DNA from: Mucilaginibacter sp. cycad4
GTDB taxonomy: Bacteria; Bacteroidota; Bacteroidia; Sphingobacteriales; Sphingobacteriaceae
Direction: 5' to 3'
Assembly: GCF_034263275.1 (NCBI RefSeq)
Contig: NZ_CP139559.1
Coordinates: forward strand, 4,030,001 to 4,094,000
Length of the DNA: 64,000 bases
Made by a program: the position numbers and the translations under genes. Every line of letters starts with the position of its first letter. Position 1 is the first letter of the stretch. Positions 7,299 through 16,491 of this stretch are shown here, piece after piece. The notes beneath the pieces were generated by a model. It searched no databases and was not told the DNA's origin. It saw only the letters and a list, made by a program, of their open reading frames with translations.

Positions 7299-8588
7299 TT
7301 AGTTAGTTGTCAGTTTAATAATAGTATCGTTAGGGTCGGTTGCCACACCGTTAAGATATACAAACAGTCCCTCAGTTTGTTGTTTAAATTTCACCGGGCT
7401 GCCATCGGCCAGTAAAGCCGCTTTAGTTACCTTACCTTTTAATTGCGGAATGAAAACGTAGGGTTGTTGCGGCGGCGTCATCACATGTACATACAGGTTT
7501 TTATCTTTTTGGGTGACAACTCCCCATGGCTGTGCCGGGATACCACTGCCGCGGGTACCGTAAATTGCTTCACCATTTTTTTGTACCCAGGCGCCCACAA
7601 TAGCCAGTGTATCGGTAAATTCAGGCTGGATCTTTCCGTTTGGCATTGGGCCTATGTTCAATAAAAAGTTGGCGTTTAGGCCTGCTGCATTCACCAGGTA
7701 ATGGATAATGCGTTTGGATGATTTAAAGCTCCTGTCGGTAATGTTAAAGCCCCAGCTGTTGTTGATGGTTTCGCAGGTTTCCAAAGGCAGGGCACCTATT
7801 TTTGATTTACCGCTGAAACCGGTGGTATTGGCTCCGGGCAAATCCTTTTCAAACATCTGAAAATCTTCACCCTCTTTAGGCTCGAGGTGGTGGTTGTTAC
7901 CTACCAATATGGCCGGGTTCAGTTTATGGATCAATCCGTAGATCTCGTCATAATGCCAGTTAACATCACGCTCCCAGTGGCCATCAAACCAAATGCCTTT
8001 AACACCTGGGTATTTGGTGATGAGTTCGGTAAGCTGGGCTTTCATGAAACTGATATAGCTGTCCCAGTCGCCATTTGCGGGTTTGCCGTTAACTATCGGG
8101 CTGCCGTAGGCGTAATCTTTGCGGCCCCAATCCAACAGTGAATAGTAAAAATGCAGCTCAATACCTTCCTTAACGCACTCCTGCGCCAGCTCCATCAACG
8201 GATCTTTATGGTAAGGCGTGGCATCAACAATGTTATATGGCGATGCCTTGGTACCAAACATGCTGAACCCATCATGGTGGCGCGAAGTAATGGTGATATA
8301 TTTCATACCCGCTTTTTTGGCAAACATCACCCATTCATGAGCGTTAAAAGCCTGCGGATTGAAAAAATCGGCCAGGCGTTTATAGCTATCATAGGGGATA
8401 TGTTTTTCATTCATCACCCACTCGCCCGCGCCAAGCTCACTGTAAATTCCCCAGTGAATGAACAGACCAAACTTCATATCCTGGAAGTTTTGCCTTGCGG
8501 CAAGATTGTCGGCCGTTGGTGTGTAGGTTTGAGCGCCTGCACGTACAACGCCAAGCAGCATCCCCATTAATAATAGCTTTTTAATCAT
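7299..8588 (-). CDS. alpha-L-fucosidase (GH29), first copy
   Basis: 429 residues. Sec signal peptide (residues 1-19, ending AGA-Q), then a GH29 barrel: FIHWG (43-47), RHHDGF (103-108), YYSLLDW and the nucleophile Asp202 in GIWFDGHW. It is exported, probably to the periplasm, where it releases L-fucose from glycans. The C-terminal region carries a small beta-sandwich. It lies between the SDR and FAH-hydrolase genes. The second GH29 at 11379 is only distantly similar (for example HHDGF versus HHEGF), so the two are not a recent duplication and may prefer different linkages. Confidence 0.92.
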   Translation of the reverse strand: MIKKLLLMGMLLGVVRAGAQTYTPTADNLAARQNFQDMKFGLFIHWGIYSELGAGEWVMNEKHIPYDSYKRLADFFNPQAFNAHEWVMFAKKAGMKYITITSRHHDGFSMFGTKASPYNIVDATPYHKDPLMELAQECVKEGIELHFYYSLLDWGRKDYAYGSPIVNGKPANGDWDSYISFMKAQLTELITKYPGVKGIWFDGHWERDVNWHYDEIYGLIHKLNPAILVGNNHHLEPKEGEDFQMFEKDLPGANTTGFSGKSKIGALPLETCETINNSWGFNITDRSFKSSKRIIHYLVNAAGLNANFLLNIGPMPNGKIQPEFTDTLAIVGAWVQKNGEAIYGTRGSGIPAQPWGVVTQKDKNLYVHVMTPPQQPYVFIPQLKGKVTKAALLADGSPVKFKQQTEGLFVYLNGVATDPNDTIIKLTTN

Positions 8589-8602
8589 ATTTAATCAGGT
8601 TT

Positions 8603-9367
8603 TTAATTGTTCAGAGTGATAAAGCCGCCATCGATAGGATAATCGGTACCGGTAATGAAACCGGCCTCATCCGAGCAAAGGTAAAGCGCCAATGCAGCCA
8701 CTTCTTCGGGCTTGCCCATCCTGCCTATCGGCTGGCTTTTTGATAGCTTTTCAAAGATCTCATCCTCCTTACCGGCGTAATTTTTGGCAATAAAGCCATC
8801 CACAAACGGCGTATGCACCCTTGCCGGCGAAATACAATTACAACGGATGTTATCATGCAGAAAATCACGCGCTACGGATAAAGTCATCGCATGGATAGCG
8901 CCTTTGCTCATGGAGTAGGCAAACCTGTCGGTAATACCCACACTGGCCGCTATAGAAGCCGTATTCAGGATCACACCACCGCCATTGGCTTTCAATACCG
9001 GGAGGGCTGCGTAAAGACAATTGTAAGCGCCTTTAACATTCACGTTAAACACACGCTCAAAATCCTCGGTACTGGTGTTATCTGCTCTGCCTATATGCGC
9101 TATGCCTGCGTTATTGATCAGGATATCTATCTTACCTATTTTGGTAAAAGTGTCCACTACCTGCTGCTGGCTGCTCACATCGCAGGCGTAGCCTGTTGCT
9201 TTGCCACCTGCGGTAGCTATTTCGGTTACGGTATCGGCCGCTGCCTGATCGTTCAGTTCTATGATATGAACTTCGGCACCTTGCTGTGCAAATAATACGG
9301 ACATGGCTTTACCTATGCCGCTGCCGCCGCCTGTTACAATTACTGATTTATTGGTTAGTTTGAACAT
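8603..9367 (-). CDS. SDR family dehydrogenase, fucose pathway
   Basis: 254-residue classical short-chain dehydrogenase: TGGGSGIG (12-19) nucleotide loop, NNAG at 85-88, catalytic Ser138, Tyr151 and Lys155 (YSMSK). Glu37 at the end of the second strand favours NAD over NADP. The route needs two oxidations, L-fucose to lactone and 2-keto-3-deoxy-L-fuconate to the diketo acid, but this is the only dehydrogenase in the operon, so its step cannot be fixed. The start codon lies directly after a repeat element whose G-rich strand (GAGGGGGG) sits where a ribosome-binding site would be. Confidence 0.85.
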   Translation of the reverse strand: MFKLTNKSVIVTGGGSGIGKAMSVLFAQQGAEVHIIELNDQAAADTVTEIATAGGKATGYACDVSSQQQVVDTFTKIGKIDILINNAGIAHIGRADNTSTEDFERVFNVNVKGAYNCLYAALPVLKANGGGVILNTASIAASVGITDRFAYSMSKGAIHAMTLSVARDFLHDNIRCNCISPARVHTPFVDGFIAKNYAGKEDEIFEKLSKSQPIGRMGKPEEVAALALYLCSDEAGFITGTDYPIDGGFITLNN

Positions 9368-9669
9368 AAGCCCCCCTCTAAATCTCCCTCGGAAGGGGAG
9401 ACTTTTTTGTTTTTATGGTTTATTAATATTTCTTCTTTACTTCCCAAATCTGGGAATGCGCGATTCTCCTCTTGAGAGGGGTGTAGGGGTGTGTTTTTGC
9501 GTTGAAAGTCAATGCGCAAAAACACACCCCTGCTACCGCTCTTTTCCATCGCGCCCCCTCTCAAGAGGGGAGTTTTTATTTTCGTTTTTGTTGGTATTGT
9601 CACCGACAACTTTATGCCTCCACGCAAATCAAAAATCCTCCCTCTCCGGGGAGGATTTGGTGGGGCTGC
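9368..9669. repeat. repeat cluster inside the fucose operon
   Basis: The 302-nt gap between the SDR and dehydratase genes is built from repeats. Outer short elements occur at 9368-9410 (CCCCTCTAAATCTCCC type) and 9634-9669 (CCGGGGAGGATTTGG type). The centre (9466-9570) is a compound palindrome with CTCTTGAGAGGGG at one end, CCCCTCTCAAGAGGGG at the other and inner arms GGGTGTGTTTTTGCG / CGCAAAAACACACCC. The same element type recurs at 60576-60820. Polarity on downstream genes is possible. Confidence 0.7.
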
Positions 9670-11331
9670 TTACAACGATACCCCTCTCTTCCACGGAATA
9701 AAATCATCCTGGCCAAGTTTTACCGATTTTGGTTCGACTTCGCCGCTGGCTACTTTTATTACGTAATCCAGGATCCGCTCGCCGGCCTGGTGAATGGTTT
9801 CGGAACCTTCAATAATAGTACCGCAGTTAATATCGATAATATCGGGCATACGCTCAAACATGGCCGTATTGGTTGATAGTTTGATCACCGGCGTAACAGG
9901 GTTGCCCGTAGGTGTGCCCAAACCTGTGGTAAACAATACGATATTGGCACCTGCACCTACTTCGGCAGTGGTGCTTTCCACATCGCTGCCGGGGGTACAA
10001 AGAAGGTTCAAACCGGGCTTGGTTACTTTTTCAGGATAATCCAATACCGCGGTTACCGGCGATGTACCGCCTTTTTTTGCTGCACCTGCCGATTTGATAG
10101 CATCTGTGATCAATCCATCGCGGATATTGCCCGGCGATGGGTTGGCGTAAAAACCTGACCCATCAGCCTCTGCACGCGCATTATAAGTAGTCATCAGGTG
10201 CATGAAGCGATTTGCAGTTTCTACATCGATACAACGGTCGCTCAGCTCCTGCTCCACGCCGCAAAGCTCGGGGAATTCCGACAAGATCACCGAGCCGCCC
10301 ATGGTAACCAGCAGATCAGACAGGTAACCCAATGCCGGGTTAGCCGAGATGCCCGAAAAACCATCCGAGCCGCCGCATTCCAAACCAACACACAGTTTTG
10401 ACAATGGCGCAGGTTGACGGGTAGTTTCATTGGCTTTTACCAAACCGGCGAAAGTTTGCTTCAAAGCTTGTTTTAACAATTCGCTTTCGGTACCTACTTT
10501 TTGCTGTTCCAATACCACCAGCGGCTTATTGAAATTAGCATCGCGTTTGGCAATTTCATTTTGTAAAATACTTACCTGCGCATGCTGACAGCCTAAGCTT
10601 AATATGGTTGCTCCGGCCACGTTGGGGTGTGTGATATATCCTGCTATTAATCCGCAAAGCGTATCCGAATCTTCGCGTGTACCGCCGCAACCCATGCTGT
10701 GACTCAGAAATTTGATACCATCAATGTTTTTGAACAGGCGTTTGGAGTTTGGCTTATCTTCGGATGCCTGGATATCGGCATTCAAAATTTCCTCTACCGA
10801 TTTACCGGCCTGGTAAAGTTCCATCAGCTGTTCCACGTCGCCCTCGTAGCTTTTGGCTTTTTTATAGCCCAGCTTATCAACCAGTGCTTCCTTTAATACG
10901 TTGATATTCCTGTTCTCGCAAAAAACCATCGGTACCACTATCCAGTAGTTACCCGTACCTACCGAACCATCGGCACGGTGGTAGCCCATAAAGGTTTTGC
11001 CTTCAAAGTTAGCCGTGTCGGGCTGGTGCCATTGAAGCTTGCGTTCGCCCAAATGGAAGCCTTCGGCTGCATGATGCACATTTTCGGTGGTTAACAAACC
11101 ACCCTGCGGTATAGTTGCCGAAGCTTTGCCTACCAGTACGCCGTACATGTAAATTTCCTTGTCGGCCGGTAGTTCGTTAATGGCAAATTTATGCTTGGCT
11201 GCTACTTTATCTGCCAGTGTAAACGTTTGTCCATCAAATGTAATAACGGTACCCTGCGGCAGGTCTTGTAAAGCTACCAGTACGTTATCATGCGGATGGA
11301 TCCTTAAATATGTTTCTTTTTGTGTTGACAT
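9670..11331 (-). CDS. UxaA-family (altronate dehydratase-like) sugar-acid dehydratase
   Basis: 553 residues from the ATG at 11331; the frame extends ten residues upstream. An N-terminal SAF domain (about 5-90) is followed by the large dehydratase domain with SHSMGCGGTREDS, LSLGCQHAQ and GLECGGSDGFSG, the Cys-rich metal or cluster-binding motifs of the altronate/galactarate dehydratase family. In this operon the expected step is L-fuconate to 2-keto-3-deoxy-L-fuconate, which in many bacteria is done by an unrelated enolase-superfamily enzyme. So this may be a non-orthologous replacement. Altronate itself as substrate cannot be excluded. No uronate genes are nearby. Confidence 0.82.
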   Translation of the reverse strand: MSTQKETYLRIHPHDNVLVALQDLPQGTVITFDGQTFTLADKVAAKHKFAINELPADKEIYMYGVLVGKASATIPQGGLLTTENVHHAAEGFHLGERKLQWHQPDTANFEGKTFMGYHRADGSVGTGNYWIVVPMVFCENRNINVLKEALVDKLGYKKAKSYEGDVEQLMELYQAGKSVEEILNADIQASEDKPNSKRLFKNIDGIKFLSHSMGCGGTREDSDTLCGLIAGYITHPNVAGATILSLGCQHAQVSILQNEIAKRDANFNKPLVVLEQQKVGTESELLKQALKQTFAGLVKANETTRQPAPLSKLCVGLECGGSDGFSGISANPALGYLSDLLVTMGGSVILSEFPELCGVEQELSDRCIDVETANRFMHLMTTYNARAEADGSGFYANPSPGNIRDGLITDAIKSAGAAKKGGTSPVTAVLDYPEKVTKPGLNLLCTPGSDVESTTAEVGAGANIVLFTTGLGTPTGNPVTPVIKLSTNTAMFERMPDIIDINCGTIIEGSETIHQAGERILDYVIKVASGEVEPKSVKLGQDDFIPWKRGVSL

Positions 11332-11378
11332 TATTTGTATATGATCGGTCCTTTTTAGCAAGGACTATATTTTTTTGC

Positions 11379-12731
11379 TTATTGCTGAAGCGTAAGTTCA
11401 ATTACCGGAATTTCATACGGTGGTTTTTGTGCGGGGAGCGTGAGCTCCAGGTCATCACCACTGCCATCCTTATATAAAAGCTCCGAGCTGTCATTTAAAA
11501 ATTGTGCGTATTTGATTTTGCCTTTGTAACCTGGCAAAACCAGCTTGCCTTGCGGATAGTTAAACAAATGTATATACAGTTTACCGGCGGCTTTGTTATA
11601 AGTAAGCTTGGTTCCTTCAGGTACTTTATAAGTATCAGGAGCAAACGTACAATTGTATACCGATTTGCTGTTGGCGTGCATCCAGTAAGCCAGGCTATCC
11701 AGCGCGCGGGTAGCACGATAGTCAAACTCGCCGCGGGCGGTTGGCCCCACATTCAGGATCAGGTTGCCGCCATTGCTTACCGAAGTGATTAACAGGTCGA
11801 GCAGCTGACGATGGGTTTTCCAGGTATTTTCATCGCGATAGTATCCCCATGAACCCGAAAAAGTTTGACAGGTTTCCCAGGTTTTGCCGCGGTATTTGGC
11901 CAGTTCGGCGGTGCTTACCTGTTCAGGGGTTTCAAAATCAGCGCCGTCTTTATATTCTTCCAGGTTAAGGCGGTTATCTACAATAATGCCCGGCTGTAAC
12001 TTTCTGATCAATTTAAGCAATTCAACAGATCCCCACTCGTCTTTACCTTTGCCGTGTCCATCCTTACGCGGGAATGAAAAATCAAGCCAAAGGATATCGA
12101 TTTTGCCATATTTGGTTAGCAGTTCGGTGATCTGGTCGCGCATATACTGGCGGTATTTGGCCATATCTCTCCCCTTGTTCAGTTTAGCGTATGACGCGTC
12201 ACTTTTATCGGCGGGCGACTGCGGATGGATCTCATCGATAGTATATTGAGGATGGTGCCAGTCTAACAGCGAATAATAAAAGCCAACTTTTAAACCCTGA
12301 GCCCTGAAGGCGTTCACATACTCGCGTACCAGGTCGCGTTTGGCTTTGGTATTTGGCGCTTTATAATCGGTGAATTTTGAATCGAACAGGCAAAAACCTT
12401 CATGGTGCTTGGTGGTTAGCACGGCATATTTCATACCGGCTGCCTTCGCTTGCTTAGCCCATTTTTGCGGATCAAAAAGATCGGGGTTAAACTGATCGAA
12501 ATATTTCTGATAACCGGCGTTATCAATTTTTTCGTTATGCTTTACCCATTCGTGGCGGGCAGCCTGCGAGTATAACCCCCAGTGAATGAACATGCCAAAG
12601 CGGTCGTCCTTCCACCATTCCATGCGTTTATCTTTCTGGGCATCAGTTTCGGTGCCTATCATTTTTTGTGCAAATACCGATGGGGCCATCAGCAACACAA
12701 ACATTAACAGTAATTGTAGTTTCTTTAGCAT
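11379..12731 (-). CDS. alpha-L-fucosidase (GH29), second copy
   Basis: 450 residues from the ATG at 12731, chosen because it starts the signal peptide (MLKKLQLLLM to VFAQ); the upstream extension of the frame would overlap the mutarotase gene. GH29 landmarks: FIHWG near 48-52, KHHEGF, FYYSLLDWHHP and nucleophile Asp217 in ILWLDFSFP. A C-terminal beta domain (about 360-450) completes the fold. Exported fucosidase, second in the operon after the mutarotase. Confidence 0.92.
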   Translation of the reverse strand: MLKKLQLLLMFVLLMAPSVFAQKMIGTETDAQKDKRMEWWKDDRFGMFIHWGLYSQAARHEWVKHNEKIDNAGYQKYFDQFNPDLFDPQKWAKQAKAAGMKYAVLTTKHHEGFCLFDSKFTDYKAPNTKAKRDLVREYVNAFRAQGLKVGFYYSLLDWHHPQYTIDEIHPQSPADKSDASYAKLNKGRDMAKYRQYMRDQITELLTKYGKIDILWLDFSFPRKDGHGKGKDEWGSVELLKLIRKLQPGIIVDNRLNLEEYKDGADFETPEQVSTAELAKYRGKTWETCQTFSGSWGYYRDENTWKTHRQLLDLLITSVSNGGNLILNVGPTARGEFDYRATRALDSLAYWMHANSKSVYNCTFAPDTYKVPEGTKLTYNKAAGKLYIHLFNYPQGKLVLPGYKGKIKYAQFLNDSSELLYKDGSGDDLELTLPAQKPPYEIPVIELTLQQ

Positions 12732-12742
12732 GGCTATTCTGT

Positions 12743-13075
12743 TTATAAGGAAAAAATTTTGTCCATTAAAACCCATTTTGCCCCTGCGGGCGCATTTTTT
12801 ACCGGCGCCTGGTAGCCCCACATCAAATCTTCCCACTCCTGTACTTTGGGGTTTGCAGCATCAATAGCTGCTGATTTCTCAAAGCTGAAACTACCATCCA
12901 CTTCCATGATCATAAACATGCGGGTATCAAAACGGTAGATCTCCATTTTAGTGATTCCCTTGGCGATAATGCTGTCATGAATTTCGGGCCAAATAGCCTG
13001 ATGATATTTTTCGTATTCGGCAATGAGTGCCGCATCGTCTTTCAGATCGAGGGTTAAACAGTATCGCTGGCTCAT
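12743..13075 (-). CDS. L-rhamnose/L-fucose mutarotase (RhaM-like)
   Basis: 110 residues, typical for the family. His25 lies in the YHQAIWPEI motif, followed by the ferredoxin-like segments ITKMEIYRFDTRMFMIMEVD and MWGYQ. It interconverts alpha and beta anomers of a 6-deoxyhexose in the cytoplasm, which speeds entry of released fucose into the pathway. It is the first gene of the fucose operon; the second fucosidase starts 11 nt after its stop. The promoter should lie at about 13080-13150, but I see no perfect consensus there. Confidence 0.85.
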   Translation of the reverse strand: MSQRYCLTLDLKDDAALIAEYEKYHQAIWPEIHDSIIAKGITKMEIYRFDTRMFMIMEVDGSFSFEKSAAIDAANPKVQEWEDLMWGYQAPVKNAPAGAKWVLMDKIFSL

Positions 13076-13194
13076 AGAATAGCTCTCAAAAAAGTTTATA
13101 TCGGTAGTACAAAGAAATAAGGTTTGCAGGTAAATAGTTATCGGAAATTAAACAAAACGTTCAACTATTTTGGCATAGACCTGAACCATGATTT

Positions 13195-13331
13195 ATGGAA
13201 TTTCAGGATTGTCAGGATTTTTTCTGAACCGGGATTTTTAGGGGATTTATTGAATGGGCAGAATTTTAAATAGCCAGGGATATTTCGACTGTCATCCCGG
13301 CAATCCTGAAATCCCATAAATCACGGTTCAG
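13195..13331. repeat. dispersed repeat fragment (CAGAATTTTAAATAGCC type)
   Basis: Carries TTTTAAATAGCC, GATATTT, AATCCTGAAATC and CGGTTCAGAA, shared in the same order with 5250-5325, and in part with 3896-3990. It fills most of the gap between the fucose operon and the next gene. Confidence 0.5.
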
Positions 13332-13347
13332 AATGGGCACCTTATCG

Positions 13348-13836
13348 TCAATCAAACCCTAAGTATTCCTTCTGATGCACCTCTACCGAGCCGGAGATGT
13401 TATCGTGGTTGAGGAATATTACGATATGGAAAAAATCGTTATCAAACAGGTAGATATCGTTTTTAGCATCGGAGCCGTGGAGTTTCATGATCAGGCCCAT
13501 ATGCTTTGCCTGGCCTATTAAATTAATGATGTGTTGCGATGTAGAAGTGGCGTAGGTAACAGTACGCAATATAGCCCCGCTGCTAAGCTTGCTGCTAACG
13601 CCTATTACAATGGTTTCTTCCTTATTATCCGGCCCTACCCTGTTCAGGTGCTCAATGCTGTTGCCATTAACATCCTGGAGATACTGGCGCTTAAATTTTT
13701 TACCAAGGGTAAGATAGTTGTGTGCTTCGGCGTTTGAAAGGTTGGAGATATTTGCCAGATCATTAATGGTTATGCTTTGGGCAAACAGCGTTGCACCGCA
13801 AAACAATAATAAGGCAATTAACAGGGTTCTCTTCAT
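13348..13836 (-). CDS. exported protein of unknown function
   Basis: 162 residues with a clean Sec signal peptide (1-19, ATLFAQ). The mature part is small and soluble with no Cys pair or known motif. It starts 25 nt after the acylase-family gene on the same strand, so the two are probably co-transcribed. No family recognised. Confidence 0.65.
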   Translation of the reverse strand: MKRTLLIALLLFCGATLFAQSITINDLANISNLSNAEAHNYLTLGKKFKRQYLQDVNGNSIEHLNRVGPDNKEETIVIGVSSKLSSGAILRTVTYATSTSQHIINLIGQAKHMGLIMKLHGSDAKNDIYLFDNDFFHIVIFLNHDNISGSVEVHQKEYLGFD

Positions 13837-13861
13837 TTTTAACTTACCAAATATACTTTTA

Positions 13862-16066
13862 CTATTTTAAATAATCGCCGGGATGATAGGTGCGCTGCGC
13901 ATGCTTTAAAACATCTTTTTTATAAAACAGCACGTCCTTAAATTTACCATCAATAATGCCCTGCTCCTGATCGGTGAAATTTTTTGATGCCGGGTTAAAA
14001 GAGCTGCCACCGTTTACAATGCTTTTAGCCCTCAACCGTGTACCAAATTCCACAACAGCGATAAAACTATTGCCCGAATATCCATACCGCTTGTTGGTGT
14101 TCATGGTGCGGCTTTGGAACGACGGCAGCTGTCCGAAGCCCGATCCTGTTAAACCAACCGGGATGCTGGATTTGTTATCATCAAAGGTAATGCCATCATC
14201 CGGGCGCTGGTAGCGGTTCATATCGCCCCACTCTACTTTCCAGGTGCCAAAACGGCTTTGCAAATTTTTAAGCACGTCATTTAACCAGGCCAACTGCTGC
14301 CCCTGGCTTATGGTTTTAACCAGTGTTTGAAAGCGCCGGGTAATGAAAGTGCTTTCCTGATCGGTTTGAGGCGGCGGCAGGGCTTTCATCATCAATGTGC
14401 CCCATTCAATGGCAAGCGAACTGGCTACAGAATGGATGGCGGTATTCCTGTCCCACTGCTGCAGGATCTTTATTGGTTCGGCCAATGCTTGCTTAACTGA
14501 ATCGGGAGCAGCGTCATAGGCTTTGAACAAAGAGGGCAACAAATCGTCAAAAGCGGCAAGGTAATGGTCATAACCTTTGGCTACCAGGCTATCAAGCGTA
14601 AGATTTTTCGCATCTTTTAAAATCCTGATAGCAGTTATTGCCCGGTAGTTTTCACCGTCAGGAGCCATGTAAACCGGGTATTTACTTTTATCCGGACTTG
14701 ACGTGCCCGATGCGGTATAGGGTGTTGAGTTACAATTCTGGATCCAGCCGGTAGCGGGGTTTGTATTGGTGATGATCTCGCTCAGTTTGTGAACACCCTG
14801 CCATTCGGTGGCTGATGTGCTGCCATCAACCGGCAAACTCCAGTCATATTTGGGGTTGCGTTTAGGAATATAGTTTCCGTACCAAAAAATGGTGTTCCCC
14901 TTATCATCGGCATAAACAGTACTGTTTGTAGCGTTTGATACCATATTCATGGCCCTTTTATATTCGGCCAGGTTATTGGCCTTCGTTATTAGCCATGACT
15001 CAACCAGGGCATTATATGAACGGTTGTTGGCTTTAAGAGCCAGCCATTTACCATCCCTGACGCCCAGCACCGGGCCGTGGTGGGTATAATAACCTGTTAT
15101 GGAACGCTGTTCAGTCTCATCGCTATTCTTTATTTTGAAAGATAGTTTGCGGGTGATAACGGGCCTTAGCTTACCATCATATTCATAATACCATTTACCA
15201 TCCTTTTTACTCACCTTTTCGGCGTATAGGTCGGCCACATCGGCGTAGGCACTGGTATGCATCCAGCCGCAATGCTGGTTAAAGCCCTGGTAAATAAAAA
15301 ACTGGCCCCACGTAACGGCTCCATAAGCGTTAAGGCCTTCATCGCTTACCAGCTCAACTTCGCTGCGGAAATAGAACGGCACGTGCGGATTGATATACAG
15401 CAAAGCATGGCCCGATGCCGATTTGGATGGTGCTATAGCAAAGCCATTTGAGCCGGTTTCGCGCTCGTTCACCATATCATAAATATTTTTTGCAGGCTGG
15501 CCGGTTACCGCGCCAAGCTTTTCAGGGGCGGCACTGTAAAAGGCTTTGGTTTCGCTTAGTTTAATGCCCCCGGTTTCGGTAGCTGCAACGCTGCCATCGG
15601 TAAACATCAACGCATACCAGGGTTCAAAATGTTTAAATACTTTGGGTTTTACTTCGGGATGTTTGTACAGGTAATAATTAATGCCATCGGCAAAGGCATC
15701 CAATAGTTTCCGGAACCAGGGGGCGCTTGTTTTATAATCTTTAATAGCATCGGCACTATCGGCAATCAGTTGCAGCTGCACGTCGGTATATAAATTAGTT
15801 TCGCCGTCAACCTCAGCCTGTTTACCTAACTGGTAAAGGTAATTGCGTTCAATACCTTTAAAGTTATCTTCGCACTGGGCATACATCAATCCAAAAACAA
15901 CCGCGGCATCTGTTTTTCCATAAATGTGAGGAACTCCCCAATTATCCCTGATAATGGTTACCGACTTTGCTAATGTTTCTTCCAGTTTTATTTCCTTTTG
16001 ATTAATTTTTTGAGCAAAAACCAAAACAGGAAGAAACATTGAAACAATAATAAAATTAGCTTTCAT
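13862..16066 (-). CDS. penicillin acylase family N-terminal-nucleophile hydrolase
   Basis: 733 residues from the ATG at 16066 (signal peptide FIIVSMFLPVLVFAQ); an upstream ATG at 16099 would add 11 residues. Hallmarks of the family: IIRDNWGVPHIYG near the N-terminus of the alpha chain and ETGSNGFAIAPSKSASG, where the Gly-Ser bond is the expected self-cleavage site and Ser206 becomes the nucleophile of the beta chain. The periplasmic enzyme hydrolyses an amide; members take beta-lactams, acyl-homoserine lactones or acyl-peptides. The substrate cannot be told from the sequence. Confidence 0.88.
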   Translation of the reverse strand: MKANFIIVSMFLPVLVFAQKINQKEIKLEETLAKSVTIIRDNWGVPHIYGKTDAAVVFGLMYAQCEDNFKGIERNYLYQLGKQAEVDGETNLYTDVQLQLIADSADAIKDYKTSAPWFRKLLDAFADGINYYLYKHPEVKPKVFKHFEPWYALMFTDGSVAATETGGIKLSETKAFYSAAPEKLGAVTGQPAKNIYDMVNERETGSNGFAIAPSKSASGHALLYINPHVPFYFRSEVELVSDEGLNAYGAVTWGQFFIYQGFNQHCGWMHTSAYADVADLYAEKVSKKDGKWYYEYDGKLRPVITRKLSFKIKNSDETEQRSITGYYTHHGPVLGVRDGKWLALKANNRSYNALVESWLITKANNLAEYKRAMNMVSNATNSTVYADDKGNTIFWYGNYIPKRNPKYDWSLPVDGSTSATEWQGVHKLSEIITNTNPATGWIQNCNSTPYTASGTSSPDKSKYPVYMAPDGENYRAITAIRILKDAKNLTLDSLVAKGYDHYLAAFDDLLPSLFKAYDAAPDSVKQALAEPIKILQQWDRNTAIHSVASSLAIEWGTLMMKALPPPQTDQESTFITRRFQTLVKTISQGQQLAWLNDVLKNLQSRFGTWKVEWGDMNRYQRPDDGITFDDNKSSIPVGLTGSGFGQLPSFQSRTMNTNKRYGYSGNSFIAVVEFGTRLRAKSIVNGGSSFNPASKNFTDQEQGIIDGKFKDVLFYKKDVLKHAQRTYHPGDYLK

Positions 16067-16099
16067 AGTAACAGTAATTTTACCAAACAATTTATCCAT

Positions 16100-16436
16100 A
16101 TAAATGTGAAGTAAACGAGGCTTTTTAAAGATTTTGAGGTAAATTTGGAGATTAATTCATAATAATTACATCGCACCGCCGTTTTTATTCAAATATTTAC
16201 AAATCGGCTTTTTTGAGGTGATTATTTGCTGTACTGTAAAGCTGTATAGTTAACAATTTGTGGAATTTCTGTACCGGTTTCCGCTCCGGTATCCGAATAT
16301 AAAGGACTTGGGTACGCATTTAATATGATATCTGAGATTTAGTTGATTCAATATCATTTGAGACGTGATATTGTGTGCGTTCCGGGGTGAGATACGGAAC
16401 GCATTTTTTGTTTATGAAGAGATCATGGTTCATAGT
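16100..16436. other. intergenic region without a gene
   Basis: AT-rich, no coding frame. It must hold the minus-strand promoter of the acylase gene. On the plus strand it contains ATATCA/TGATAT hairpins at about 16327-16372 and a terminator at 16376-16409 with no plus-strand gene in front of it. Confidence 0.5.
16376..16409 (+). terminator. orphan intrinsic terminator
   Basis: TGCGTTCCG (16376-16384) pairs perfectly with CGGAACGCA (16395-16403), followed by TTTTTT. The T tract is only on the plus strand. The nearest upstream gene runs the other way, so it either ends an unannotated RNA or shields the IS element from read-through. Confidence 0.65.
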
Positions 16437-16491
16437 TATATAAAGTCTAATATATTTTTACAATTAAAGAAAAAAAATGTAACTTGCTTAC

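Noticed and set aside
9303-9876. Several frames over the fucose-operon repeat cluster
   Set aside because: They read through palindromic repeats and antisense to SDR and dehydratase genes.
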